A DNA stretch of 64,000 bases from CBDBCU01 sp965243185 (GTDB lineage Bacteria > Chloroflexota > Dehalococcoidia > Lucifugimonadales > UBA3495), in assembly GCA_965243185.1 (NCBI GenBank), contig OZ251531.1, positions 1,302,001 to 1,366,000 on the forward strand, in the 5' to 3' direction. This document shows, piece after piece, positions 8,664 through 17,125 of the stretch (position 1 is its first letter; every line of letters starts with the position of its first letter). A program made the translations under genes and the position numbers. The notes under the pieces were generated by a model. It worked only from the letters and a program-made list of their open reading frames with translations, had not been told where the DNA came from and made no database searches.

Positions 8664-9107
8664 ATCAGCAGCCTCCCCCTTGACCAAAGTTCCCAACAGC
8701 AAACCGGCAAAAAGTATAACACACCCGGGAAAGGGCGGGAAAGGCGGGGATTGCCGCTTTTTCGGAAAGCCGCAAATCCGGCTCCGGCCGGCGGCGGTCA
8801 GGTTTCCGGGTGCATATCCTCCGGGTAGGGACGGCTGCTTACCCGCCGATAAATGCTCCCCTCAAAAAAACAACTATGCCCGCTACCACAAAGTAACGGG
8901 CAATGTACCTACGCCTGCGGAGCCGACTGGCTGCCCAAGCAACCAACAGACCAACCGGTAGGGGCCTTATCGACTGCCCGCAGTGTAGCAGACGCGCCGC
9001 CCAGTGTCAACTATTCCCGGACAATGGTTCCGCTCTGTTGTGGGTTACATGGATTTTCCTAAACTGACGCCGGAGTAGTTGACAAGCCCCATAGTCAAGC
9101 ATATCCT
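8664..9107. other. Intergenic stretch upstream of argJ
   Basis: About 440 bp with no convincing gene. On the minus strand it holds a possible -10 (TATACT near 8715-8720) and a hairpin followed by seven T (see the terminator entry at 8864-8901). On the plus strand it leads into the CRISPR-like repeats. Confidence 0.6.
8864..8901 (-). terminator. Hairpin plus T-run on the minus strand, terminator or attenuator
   Basis: Read on the minus strand, GTAGCGGGC pairs with GCCCGTTAC (8878-8886 with 8893-8901, one mismatch) and a run of seven T follows after seven bases. It lies 200 bp ahead of argJ, so it may end an upstream transcript or attenuate an argJ leader. Confidence 0.45.
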
Positions 9108-9317
9108 ATATACGCCCGGCGGGTGTGGGTAGCCTCGTAAAAGTCGGGGTTAGCAAAATTAGCAGGAGGCAGTCCCCGGCGGGCGTGGGGCAACCCGGCG
9201 GCGGAGCCGGCGGGCAGCTGGTATGAGTGGCAGTCCCCGGCGGGCGTGGGGCAACCAGTTTCTACCGGTGCCTCCCCTCAATCGCAGGTGGCAGTTCCCG
9301 GCGGGCGTGGGGCAACC
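9108..9317 (+). CRISPR. CRISPR-like mini-array, three exact-length repeats plus one decayed
   Basis: Three 28-bp repeats lie at 9168-9195, 9229-9256 and 9290-9317; the first two are identical and the third has one T for C. Each begins GGCAGTCCCCGG and ends GTGGGGCAACC. The two spacers (9196-9228, 9257-9289) are both 33 bp and unlike each other. The 61-bp period and the GGGG-x-AACC end match type I-E geometry. A decayed repeat lies at 9108-9135. No cas gene is in the window. The next element downstream is the omega RNA/IscB locus. This may be an orphan or relic array rather than an active one. Confidence 0.75.
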
Positions 9318-9344
9318 CCTTGCACCGCAGTAACAGTATCAAAG

Positions 9345-9605
9345 AGTTGCCCCACGCCCGTGCTTTGTTGTTCTTGGAATAGCAAGGCTGTCTGTCCAGC
9401 CTCAGCCCTATGTAGGGCTACGTTAGTGGTGAATACATAGGCAACTTTGGGGTGCTTCACCAGCCCCAAATAGCGGCGGTCAGTTAAAGAGGCTATCGGG
9501 TGTTACTCTGTGCTTTCCGCATATAAAACCACCATTGACATTGGCGAGGTGAGCATAACCTTCGGCTCCTAGCAATAGGGGCCGGAGAGACCTTAAAGGG
9601 ATAAT
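9345..9605 (+). ncRNA. Candidate omega RNA (HEARO-type) of IscB
   Basis: The region directly before iscB folds into a series of hairpins: GGCTG/CAGCC (9386-9401), AGCCCTA/TAGGGCT (9404-9419), TTTGGGG/CCCCAAA (9446-9470), and GGCTCCTA-GCAA-TAGGGGCC (9564-9583), the last with a GNRA loop. IscB enzymes are guided by such an RNA encoded just upstream, with the guide at its 5' end. If the scaffold starts near 9361, the guide would be about 9345-9360, and 9346-9360 is an exact reverse complement of part of the CRISPR-like repeat. The exact ends are inferred. Confidence 0.8.
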
Positions 9606-9609
9606 CCTA

Positions 9610-10908
9610 GTGCGTTACGTTGCAGTGGTGGACACCAATAAAGTTCCGCAAATGCCGATACATCCAGCAGTATCCCGGAGATTGCTGGCTAATGGGCAAG
9701 CGGCGGTTTGGGAGAAAACCCCCATCTTTACCATCATCCTGAAAGACTCCGGGGTTCAGATGCCTGCCGACGCGTTGCGGATTAAGATTGACCCCGGCAG
9801 CAAGACTTCGGGGTTGGTGGTAGTGGACGACCGCAACGCGGCGGTGCTTTGGGCCGCTGAACTGACGCACAAAGGGCAGGAAATCAAGGATAAGCTGGTT
9901 AAACGCCGGGCTATCCGCCGGGGACGGCGGAACCGGAAAACCCGTTATCGGCCAGCGCGCTTTGACCATCGCAGCCGGCCCGAGGGTTGGCTGCCCCCTT
10001 CGTTGCTGAGCCGGGTTCACAATATAGAAACCTGGGTTGACCGGCTGATGGCGCATTTCCCCATTAGCCATATCAGCCTTGAGGTGGCCAGGTTTGATAC
10101 CCAGCTAATGCAGAACGCGCATATATCGGGGGTTGAGTATCAACGCGGCACTCTTGCCGGGTACACCATCCGCGAGTATCTTTCGGAACATTGGGGGCGG
10201 CAGTGCGCCTATTGCAAAAAAACCGATGTGCCTTTGGAGATAGAGCATATTATCCCTAAAGGCGGCGACCGTGGTGGGAGCGATCGAGCGTCCAACCTCA
10301 CGCTTGCTTGCCACGCCTGCAACCAAGAAAAAGGCAACCGAACCGCCGCCGAGTACGGTTTCCCGGCAATTCAGGCGCACGCTAAAAGCCCGCTGAAAGA
10401 CGCCGCGATGATGAACGCCACCCGGTATAAACTCCAGGAGATTCTGCGGGAAAAGGTCGGGGAACGGCTGGAGATCGGCCACGGCGCATTGACCAAATTT
10501 AACCGTGTTGAACGGGCCGGGCTGGAAAAGTCCCATTGGGCGGATGCCGCTTGCGTCGGGGAATCCACCCCCGACCAGTGGAAGGTCTTGCCGGATAAAG
10601 TCTTGCTTATCAAAGCAAGGGTTACGGGAAGCGGAATGGGCCGCCGGCAGTTCGTCCGTGTTAATGCCTCCGGATTTCCGCTGCCCATCGCAGCTAAAAC
10701 CCGTACCAAACTACGGGAAGGGTTCCAAAAAGGAGACACGGTCAAGGTCGTCGTCGGCAAGCATCGAGGGTTAGAGGGATATATCAGCACAATTCCCGCT
10801 ACAGGGAATAGTTTTCCGTTGTCCGGCACCGGAAAGAAATATGCCCCGAAAGTTCACTACCGCGACTTGGAACGGATTCGCCGCGCGGACAACTTTACCT
10901 ATTCCTGA
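9610..10908 (+). CDS. iscB: RNA-guided nuclease IscB
   Basis: IscB is the RuvC/HNH nuclease ancestor of Cas9, guided by omega RNA. The 432-residue protein starts at GTG 9610. In order: a PLMP-like N-terminus (KVPQMPIHPA, 11-20), RuvC-I with Asp61 in KIDPGSKTSG, an arginine-rich bridge helix (99-117), RuvC-II with Glu158 in SLEVARFD, an HNH domain with His213, Asn229 and His235 flanked by zinc-type cysteine pairs (199/202 and 234/237), RuvC-III with KSHWADAA (His309, Asp312), and a C-terminal domain (about 330-432) of the type that reads the target-adjacent motif. All catalytic residues are present, so it appears active. No TnpA transposase is adjacent. Confidence 0.95.
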   Translation: MRYVAVVDTNKVPQMPIHPAVSRRLLANGQAAVWEKTPIFTIILKDSGVQMPADALRIKIDPGSKTSGLVVVDDRNAAVLWAAELTHKGQEIKDKLVKRRAIRRGRRNRKTRYRPARFDHRSRPEGWLPPSLLSRVHNIETWVDRLMAHFPISHISLEVARFDTQLMQNAHISGVEYQRGTLAGYTIREYLSEHWGRQCAYCKKTDVPLEIEHIIPKGGDRGGSDRASNLTLACHACNQEKGNRTAAEYGFPAIQAHAKSPLKDAAMMNATRYKLQEILREKVGERLEIGHGALTKFNRVERAGLEKSHWADAACVGESTPDQWKVLPDKVLLIKARVTGSGMGRRQFVRVNASGFPLPIAAKTRTKLREGFQKGDTVKVVVGKHRGLEGYISTIPATGNSFPLSGTGKKYAPKVHYRDLERIRRADNFTYS

Positions 10909-10935
10909 ACTGCCGGTAACGCCGGCTCCCCTCCC

Positions 10936-11958
10936 CTAAAAATCCGCCAACCCATTCCCCTTCGCCAACCCCACCGCCAGCCGTATCGCCTCCAGCATAC
11001 TCACGTGCTGCGCCACCCCCTGCCCGGCAATATCAAACGCCGTCCCGTGATCCACCGAAGTGCGGACAAAGGGCAGCCCCAAATTCGCCGTCACGCTCTC
11101 CTCAAACCCGTACACCTTCACCGGAATATGCCCCTGGTCGTGAAACATCGCCAGCACCGCATCATACCGCCCCTGAATCGCCTGATGAAACACGCTGTCC
11201 GCCGGTATCGGCCCCACCGCGTCAATCCCCCGTTCCCGCGCCGCCGCCACCGCCGGGGCAATCTCCTCCGCCTCCTCATTCCCCAGCAACCCGCCATCGC
11301 TGTTATGGGGATTCAACCCGGCCGCCGCCAGCCGCGGCTGTGGAAACCCCCACTTAACAAAAGTGTCGTGGGTCAATTGCAGAAACTCCAGAATCCGCTC
11401 CCGTTTCACATAATCGCAAGCCACCCGCAGCGACCGGTGCGTCGTCAAATGCACCACCCGCAAATTCTTGGACAGCAGCATCGTAGCGATGGTTTTAATG
11501 CCCGCCAGCTCCTGCAGCAGCTCCGTATGCCCGATGGACTGAAACCCCGCCAAACTAGCCGCCTCCTTATTCAGCGGCGCCGTCGCCATCCCGTCCACCA
11601 CGCCGGCCAACGCCAGCTGACCCGCCTTGCTCACCCACTCCATCGCCGCCTTCCCGCACGGCACACTCAACCGCCCCACCGTAATATCCTCCGGGTTCAA
11701 GTTATGAATATCCACCACCTCCACCACCGCCGGATCCAGCCCGGCCGCAGGCACATCCTCCGTCGCCCGCACCGTCAACGGCAGCCCGGTCACCCGTACC
11801 GCCTGCTCCATCGCCCAGGCATTGCCCACCACCAGCGGCCGGCAAGCGGCATACACCCGCGGATCCGCCAAAGCCTTAACCACCACCTCCGGCCCAACGC
11901 CGCAAGGATCCCCCATCGTAATCGCAATCGCCGGTTTCCCCAATTCCCCATCAGTCAT
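10936..11958 (-). CDS. pdxA: 4-hydroxythreonine-4-phosphate dehydrogenase
   Basis: PdxA oxidises 4-phosphohydroxythreonine in DXP-dependent vitamin B6 synthesis. The start AIAITMGDPCGVGPEVVVKAL and the later MATAPLNKEAA and MFHDQGHIPVK segments are typical, with metal-binding histidines in the GHTE, NPH and DQGH contexts. About 340 residues from ATG 11958; the frame stays open upstream but that part is unlike the family. Related class members act on other 4-carbon acids, so the name carries slight doubt. The neighbouring folC on the same strand is 350 bp away with repeats between. Confidence 0.92.
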   Translation of the reverse strand: MTDGELGKPAIAITMGDPCGVGPEVVVKALADPRVYAACRPLVVGNAWAMEQAVRVTGLPLTVRATEDVPAAGLDPAVVEVVDIHNLNPEDITVGRLSVPCGKAAMEWVSKAGQLALAGVVDGMATAPLNKEAASLAGFQSIGHTELLQELAGIKTIATMLLSKNLRVVHLTTHRSLRVACDYVKRERILEFLQLTHDTFVKWGFPQPRLAAAGLNPHNSDGGLLGNEEAEEIAPAVAAARERGIDAVGPIPADSVFHQAIQGRYDAVLAMFHDQGHIPVKVYGFEESVTANLGLPFVRTSVDHGTAFDIAGQGVAQHVSMLEAIRLAVGLAKGNGLADF

Positions 11959-12061
11959 AACGCGCCAATGCCTCCCGCGCCGGCCCACCGGCCAATTTTT
12001 GCCCCCCATTATAGCACGCCCCCCTTTGCCTCCCACCGTCATTCCCCCCACCATCACCCAT

Positions 12062-12254
12062 GTCATTCCGCGGCGATAGCCGAGGAATCTAGGGCGTGTT
12101 CCCACTAATTATTGACGCCCCGGATAGCCGACACCATAGCTAGGTCATTCCGACCAATCACCTATGTCATTCCGAGCGATAGCGAGGAATCTAAAATGCC
12201 CGACCTTGACTCCTCTCGAGACTTTTAGATTCCTCGGCTGCGCCTCGGAATGAC
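12062..12254. repeat. Dispersed palindromic repeat, family 2 (one partial and one full copy)
   Basis: A full copy at 12165-12254 begins GTCATTCCGAG and ends CTCGGAATGAC, with inner inverted parts around CCTCTCGAGACTTTTAGATT. A partial copy is at 12062-12090. Between them (12094-12141) is a stretch with AATTATTGACGCCCCGGATA, also found in changed form at 51545-51582. Other family 2 copies are at 23592-23635, 36483-36520 and 54379-54464. Confidence 0.75.
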
Positions 12255-12308
12255 CTAGTCGATTGACTGCTACTTTGCGGCTTGCTCCGGGTCGGCGTCA
12301 ATCCTTTC

Positions 12309-13688
12309 CTATCGTCCGTCATCCCGTAAATCAGCCGGCAGCAAATCCGGATACAACTCCGCTGCAATCCCCAGAACCGCCTCCCGCAATTCCGCCGCCA
12401 CAAACAGGGAACCGGCCGCCACGATTAAATCCTCCGGCCCCGCCAATTCCCGGGCCAGTTCTAACGCCGCCGCTACCGTATCCCTTTCCGGTACGCCGTC
12501 AATGCCGTTGCTGCGGAACAATTCCGCGATGGCGGCCGGCGGCACCGAACGGGGATGGCGGGAACGGGCGGCAATAATCGTGGGCTTGACCCCGGCGATT
12601 ACCTCGACCATCCCGGCCACGCTTTTATCCCGGGAAAAGCCGGCAATGAAAATCAGCCGCCGGTAATCAAATCCTTGCGCCAGGGCGGCCAACAGAGTAG
12701 CCATCGAATAGACATTGTGCGCCCCGTCGGCAATCACCGTGGGCTGGCGGGACAAAACCTCCAGCCGCCCCGGCCAGTGGACTTGCGCCATTCCCTCCAC
12801 TACCGCGCGCTCCGGGATGGTATGCCCCTGCTCCTGCAAAGTTTCCAGGATGGCTACGGCTACCGCCGCATTTTCCTGCTGATGTTGACCCAGCAGGGGA
12901 ATCCGCAGGTTATAGCGGCCGCGCCGCCCCTGTACCGTCAGCTCTTGCCCATCCGGGTCCGCCGCGCCGCCTTGCCAGGTTACATCCCGGCCTACTCGAA
13001 GCAGCGGCGCTTGCTTTTCCTGACCCGCCGCCAAAATCGGCGCCATAGCCTCCGGGCTTTGCGGCGCTATCACCACCGGAACGCCGGCTTTGATGATGCC
13101 GGCTTTGTCCGCCGCAATCTGCCCCACCGTATCGCCCAGAATGGCGGTGTGATCCAGGCTGATTGAAGTTATCGCGCCAACCGCCGGAGCCACCACATTA
13201 GTAGCGTCCAGCCGCCCGCCCAAGCCAACCTCGATGGTCTGAAAGTCCACCCGGTCTTGGGCAAAGCCTTGAAACGCCATTCCGGTCATAAACTCGAACA
13301 GGGAAACCGACCCCAGGTCCGTATCATTCTCCACCCGCTGCGCCGCCGGCCGCAGTTGCTCGACCAAGCCGGCAAATTGGCTTTCCGCAATGGGCTGGGT
13401 GTCGCGCCGGATCCGCTCCCGAAAGGTATGCAGATGCGGCGAGGAATAAAACCCGGTGCGGTAGCCGGCGGCATACAATACCGCATCGACCATCGCCGCC
13501 GTGCTGCCTTTCCCCTTGGTGCCGGCAATGTGAATGGCAGGAATTGCCCGATGCGGATTGTCCAGCATTTCCAGCAGCGCCGTCATCCGCCCCAAGTCAT
13601 AAATCCGCTTTTGCCGCGGCAACGCCGGCGTCTGCCGCTCGTGATCCACCAGCGCCAGCAGGTAGTCAATGGCTTGCCGATAGTTCAT
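12309..13688 (-). CDS. folC: Dihydrofolate/folylpolyglutamate synthase
   Basis: FolC adds glutamate to dihydropteroate and tetrahydrofolates, using ATP. The P-loop HIAGTKGKGST is at 54-63, followed by YSSPHLHTFRERI and the metal-binding segment VGLGGRLDATN. The C-terminal Mur ligase-like domain includes DGAHN. 459 residues is the expected length. The ATG at 13688 gives the standard N-terminus YRQAIDYLLAL. It is on its own between repeats and an SDR gene and shares strand with pdxA. Confidence 0.94.
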   Translation of the reverse strand: MNYRQAIDYLLALVDHERQTPALPRQKRIYDLGRMTALLEMLDNPHRAIPAIHIAGTKGKGSTAAMVDAVLYAAGYRTGFYSSPHLHTFRERIRRDTQPIAESQFAGLVEQLRPAAQRVENDTDLGSVSLFEFMTGMAFQGFAQDRVDFQTIEVGLGGRLDATNVVAPAVGAITSISLDHTAILGDTVGQIAADKAGIIKAGVPVVIAPQSPEAMAPILAAGQEKQAPLLRVGRDVTWQGGAADPDGQELTVQGRRGRYNLRIPLLGQHQQENAAVAVAILETLQEQGHTIPERAVVEGMAQVHWPGRLEVLSRQPTVIADGAHNVYSMATLLAALAQGFDYRRLIFIAGFSRDKSVAGMVEVIAGVKPTIIAARSRHPRSVPPAAIAELFRSNGIDGVPERDTVAAALELARELAGPEDLIVAAGSLFVAAELREAVLGIAAELYPDLLPADLRDDGR

Positions 13689-13764
13689 TCCGGCCTGACC
13701 CCTTAATCGTCCTTCCCGTGCCCACGGGAATCCCGAATAATCAAAGCAGCCTCCCCCGCCCGCT

Positions 13765-14718
13765 CTAATGATCCCGGATGTGCCGCGGCGGCGCGCCTAG
13801 GTTAATCCGCAGGGCATCCCCCACCGATACCCGGTTCACAAAGTCAATGTTACCCTCCAGCCGCCGCGGCGTAAAGCCATAGGTTTCCGCGACCGCTCCC
13901 AACTCGGCCACATTCCGCACCCGCAGCATTTTCAGCATTTCGGTAGTAATCGGCGGCCGCCGCATTACCCGCTGCATTACCGCCACATTCATCCCCATCA
14001 GCCACAGGGGAATATGGATGCGCCCCCGCCGCTTGCCCATCGCCCGGGCCACGGTGCGGACGATTTGATTATAGGAAAGCTGCTCCGGCCCGCCGATTTC
14101 CACCGTACGCCCCAGCAAATCGCCGCGGGACAGGGACAAGGCAACGCACTGGGCTACATCCTCGACATGAATCGGCTGCAACCGATTGCGGCCGCTGGCC
14201 GCCACCGGCACCAGGGGAAAGAGCCGTACCAAGGCCGCCATCGAGTTCAGAAACTCGTCCCCCTCGCCAAAGATGATGCAGGGGCGCAGGATGGTGTAAG
14301 GCAGGCCGCTTTCGGCTGCCGCCCGCTCGCCCTGCCACTTGCTCAACAGATAGGGATAAGCCGGGTCATTAGCCGCGCCCATTGCGCTGACCTGGACCAA
14401 ATGCTGCACGCCGCCGGCGGCTTTGGCGGCGGCGACCACCCGGGCCACGCCCTCCCGGTTGATGCCGTCGAAAGTGCTGCCCTTGCCCTCCCGGATGACC
14501 GCGACCAGGTGAACTACCTGCTGCACCCCCCGGCAGGCGCTTTCCAGAGCATTTACATCGTCAATTGACCCGTAATAAACATCCACCGCGCCCGGCGGAA
14601 AAATCCGCTCCCGCCCCGGGCTATGCACCAGGCAGCGCACCGCGTAGTTATGCTCGAGCAGTTTCGCCACCACCTGCCGCCCCAGGAACCCGGTCGCCCC
14701 GGTAACCAGAACCGTCAT
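13765..14718 (-). CDS. NAD(P)-binding epimerase-like protein (NDUFA9/atypical SDR type)
   Basis: A 317-residue protein of the extended short-chain dehydrogenase superfamily. The N-terminal Rossmann motif is TGATGFLG. The segment around YPYLLSKWQGE carries the Y-x3-K of the active site, and LRPCIIFGEGDEF is typical of complex I NDUFA9-like bacterial homologues. These proteins bind NAD(P) and are often tied to quinone or sugar metabolism, but no substrate can be given. It is divergent from the LLM oxidoreductase gene, with a shared AT-rich promoter region. Confidence 0.85.
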   Translation of the reverse strand: MTVLVTGATGFLGRQVVAKLLEHNYAVRCLVHSPGRERIFPPGAVDVYYGSIDDVNALESACRGVQQVVHLVAVIREGKGSTFDGINREGVARVVAAAKAAGGVQHLVQVSAMGAANDPAYPYLLSKWQGERAAAESGLPYTILRPCIIFGEGDEFLNSMAALVRLFPLVPVAASGRNRLQPIHVEDVAQCVALSLSRGDLLGRTVEIGGPEQLSYNQIVRTVARAMGKRRGRIHIPLWLMGMNVAVMQRVMRRPPITTEMLKMLRVRNVAELGAVAETYGFTPRRLEGNIDFVNRVSVGDALRINLGAPPRHIRDH

Positions 14719-14738
14719 AACGCCCCCTTTCCTGACGG

Positions 14739-14777
14739 TTATATTGTAATATAAAACCCGGCTTAAATGGGCTATAC
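14739..14777. promoter_or_regulatory. Divergent promoter region with AT palindrome
   Basis: TTATATT-GT-AATATAA (14739-14754) is a perfect 7-bp inverted repeat that can serve as an operator or as two overlapping -10 boxes. A likely -10 for the rightward gene is TATACT (14772-14777). Confidence 0.5.
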
Positions 14778-14823
14778 TGACCGGGGAAAATCGCCCCCCG
14801 GAAAAATCGCAGGAGACACTTTA

Positions 14824-15768
14824 ATGCCGCAACCGGAACTCCACTTCGGCGCCAGCGTAGTATTAGGCGCCGCCGAAATCGCCGCCGAAGCCCGCTGGCT
14901 CGAGGAATTGGGCTACGAATATCTGGCTGCCGGGGAACACTTTATGCGCGGCAATCCCCCCGGCCCGACCCACGCCGCCCTGCCGCTGCTGGCCGTCGCC
15001 GCCGGGGCCACGGAAAACATCCGCTTGCTTTCCTCCATCCTGCTAACGCCTTTCTACCATCCGCTGACCCTGGCTAAATTCACCGCTACTTTGGATATTG
15101 CGTCTAACGGCCGCCTGACCCTGGGCGTTGGCGTTGGCGGGGAGTTTCCTATGGAGTTCGCCGCCGCCGGGCTGGAAGTAACCCAGCGCGGCCGCCGCAC
15201 TAACGAATGTCTGGCGGTGTTGCGCCGCTTGTGGGCGGAAACCGGCGTTTCCTACCCGGGCCGCCACTTTCAACTGGAGGATGTAACCCTGAACCCGCCG
15301 CCGACCCAGCGTCCCGGCCCGCCGGTCTGGGTCGCCGGCCGCCGGGATGCCGCCATGCGCCGCGCCGTCCGTTACGGCGATGGCTGGCTGCCCTACTTCT
15401 ACAGCCCCCAACGCTACCGGGACAGCGTGGCCCAAATCCGGCAGCTTGCCCAGGAGGAAAACCGCGACCTGACCGCCTTTCAGTGGGCTTTCTTTCCCTA
15501 CATCGCCATCTATCCCACTGAACCGGAAGCGGCCGAAGCGGCCGCCATTGCCTTGGGCGGCCGCTATCTTTACGGCGGCGATTTTCTCAACATCGTCCGC
15601 AACTATTGCCTGCTCGGCACCCCGCAGCAGTGCATCGACCGCTTGCAGGAATATATTGACGCCGGCGCCCGGCACATCATTTTCAGCGTAGCCTGCCCCC
15701 GGGAGGAGCGCGTCCGCCACATTGAAACCATCGCCAACGAAATCATCCCCTACTTCCGCCCAACCTGA
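14824..15768 (+). CDS. LLM-class flavin-dependent oxidoreductase (F420/FMN type)
   Basis: A 314-residue TIM-barrel protein of the luciferase-like monooxygenase superfamily. Typical segments are the EELGYEYLAAGEHF region, LLSSILLTPFYHPLTLAK, GRLTLGVGVGG and PVWVAGRRDAAMRRAVRYGDGW. ATG 14824 follows AGGAGA; an ATG further up at 14767 lacks a ribosome binding site and precedes the -10 box exit. The family uses reduced F420 or FMN, and many members are found in Chloroflexota and Actinobacteria. The substrate is unknown. Confidence 0.88.
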   Translation: MPQPELHFGASVVLGAAEIAAEARWLEELGYEYLAAGEHFMRGNPPGPTHAALPLLAVAAGATENIRLLSSILLTPFYHPLTLAKFTATLDIASNGRLTLGVGVGGEFPMEFAAAGLEVTQRGRRTNECLAVLRRLWAETGVSYPGRHFQLEDVTLNPPPTQRPGPPVWVAGRRDAAMRRAVRYGDGWLPYFYSPQRYRDSVAQIRQLAQEENRDLTAFQWAFFPYIAIYPTEPEAAEAAAIALGGRYLYGGDFLNIVRNYCLLGTPQQCIDRLQEYIDAGARHIIFSVACPREERVRHIETIANEIIPYFRPT

Positions 15769-15839
15769 CCCGGCGAAAAGTCAGAATGCCCCTCAGTCCC
15801 CGGCAGAGGAGTTTTTTCGGGAAAGGCCCGCCCGCCCGC

Positions 15840-16178
15840 TCATTCCCCCGCTAACTTAAAACCGCCGGCGCTGTCCGGGTCGAGGCGTTGGCCGGCGGTT
15901 ACGGCGTTGACCGGCAAGGGGCCATAGATATGGGGATAGAGTTCGCCGGAGCGGCTGGGTTCAGTAATCACCGGGGCGGTGAGTTGGTCGGTATCCACCG
16001 CCAAAGCCAGCAAATCCTCCCGGCCGGGGTAAAGGCGTTGGGCCACCCGGAGCATCTGCCCGGTGTCTTTAGAGCAGTGGATAAAACCCTCCGTGTCCAG
16101 GCTTTCCGGGCGGAGTTGGCCGGCGGCTTCAGCGGCGGCCCAATCGTCCTGACTGGTGAGATGGTAGATGATAGGCAT
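15840..16178 (-). CDS. DUF952 protein
   Basis: A 112-residue protein. IYHLTSQDDWAAAEAAG near the N-terminus, EGFIHCSKDTGQ and the final YPHIYGPLP are DUF952 signatures. The family shares a fold with ADP-ribosyl-type proteins, but its role is unknown. ATG 16178 matches the conserved start; a longer frame reaches into the hairpin at 16201-16232 and is not used. Confidence 0.88.
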   Translation of the reverse strand: MPIIYHLTSQDDWAAAEAAGQLRPESLDTEGFIHCSKDTGQMLRVAQRLYPGREDLLALAVDTDQLTAPVITEPSRSGELYPHIYGPLPVNAVTAGQRLDPDSAGGFKLAGE

Positions 16179-16200
16179 AACTAGACCTGCGGAATTTCTT

Positions 16201-16236
16201 ACCGGCATTCCCATTGGTACGGGAATGCCGGTTTTC
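16201..16236. terminator. Perfect 12-bp hairpin with T-run
   Basis: ACCGGCATTCCC (16201-16212) pairs with GGGAATGCCGGT (16221-16232), followed by TTTT. The core is like palindromic repeat family 1, so it may be a repeat used as a terminator. It lies just upstream of the DUF952 gene and downstream of the oxidase operon's last gene. Confidence 0.55.
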
Positions 16237-16288
16237 ATTGCGATTGATAGCCGGCCGGCGGGTTGGCGGCCGGTTAGCGCCGATGGGT

Positions 16289-17089
16289 CTATTCCTGCTG
16301 CATCAGAAACTCGACCAGAGCCTCGACATCCGCGTCGGTCAGGCTGGCGGTGATAACGGAGGTCATCAAGCCGGGCGTGGCCCGATCGACGCCCTCCGCA
16401 ACAAAACTCTCCGGGTCAACGATGGATGTAGTGATGTAGTCCCGGGCCGAAACGCCGGGCTGCCGGGTCGCCGCGTCCGTGGCAATGTGCGACAAGTCCG
16501 GCCCCAGCAAGCCATAGGACTCCGGGACACTCTCAATGATATGGCAAGTGGCGCAAGCGGTGGCAGCGCCTTGGCCTTGGCCGGTGATAAAAATGTTGCG
16601 CCCTTCGGCTACCAGGTCGACGCCGCTCAAAACCGTCAAATCGGGTGTGGGCGTCGGGGTAGCATTGGGGTCGGGCGTGGGTGTGGGCGGTACCGGCGTG
16701 GGCGTCGGCTCCAAGCAGCCGCCGTGTTCGTGGTCAAATAGGCAGGGCTCAGCGTTGGCTTGGGCCCAAGGTCCCGGAGAGGGCTGCCAGCCGTCTTGGA
16801 GCGCGACGAGGGCAAAGACTACGGCAAAGCCCAAAGCCAGCCCGCCCAGGAAAATCCAGGTCAGCAGGCGGTTGTCAAACTTCAGGTGCATATAGAAAAA
16901 GATGACCGCCGCGAACTTGATGGCGGAAAGGATAGCCAGCGGCGCAATAGTCCAGCCCGCCCCCCGGAAATCCTCCGGCAGGATAATCACGAACTCGACA
17001 AGGGTGACCACGAACAGGAAAATGGCAATCGCCACATACTGTTTGAGGGTGGGATGGCGGGACTGATGGGCCGCCGGGTCGCTGCTCAT
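16289..17089 (-). CDS. Cytochrome oxidase subunit IV fused to cytochrome c domain
   Basis: A 266-residue fusion. Residues 1-110 contain three membrane helices with the pattern of prokaryotic COX4/CtaF (HPTLKQYVAIAIFLFVVTLVEF, then AAVIFFYMHLKF). A Pro/Thr linker (TPTPVPPTPTP) follows, then a c-type cytochrome domain with CATCH and a downstream Met-containing segment (PGLMTSVI) as probable axial ligand. The heme domain should sit outside the membrane. It ends the operon coxII-coxI-coxIII-this gene. Subunit IV normally lacks heme; with a cyt c domain also on subunit II, the complex may carry two tethered cytochromes. Confidence 0.88.
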   Translation of the reverse strand: MSSDPAAHQSRHPTLKQYVAIAIFLFVVTLVEFVIILPEDFRGAGWTIAPLAILSAIKFAAVIFFYMHLKFDNRLLTWIFLGGLALGFAVVFALVALQDGWQPSPGPWAQANAEPCLFDHEHGGCLEPTPTPVPPTPTPDPNATPTPTPDLTVLSGVDLVAEGRNIFITGQGQGAATACATCHIIESVPESYGLLGPDLSHIATDAATRQPGVSARDYITTSIVDPESFVAEGVDRATPGLMTSVITASLTDADVEALVEFLMQQE

Positions 17090-17125
17090 TGCGCCGATTC
17101 TCCTTAACCGGTAAGCCGGGGTCGT

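Noticed and set aside
8664..9107. T-box or arginine riboswitch before argJ.
   Set aside because: No T-box motif or specifier loop could be found; only one hairpin with a T-run is supported.
9108..9317. A functional CRISPR-Cas system.
   Set aside because: No cas genes, leader or long array are seen in the window; only a mini-array or relic can be claimed.
9246..9440. Short open frames across the CRISPR-like repeats and omega RNA.
   Set aside because: The repeats and hairpins explain the sequence better; no start signal is present.
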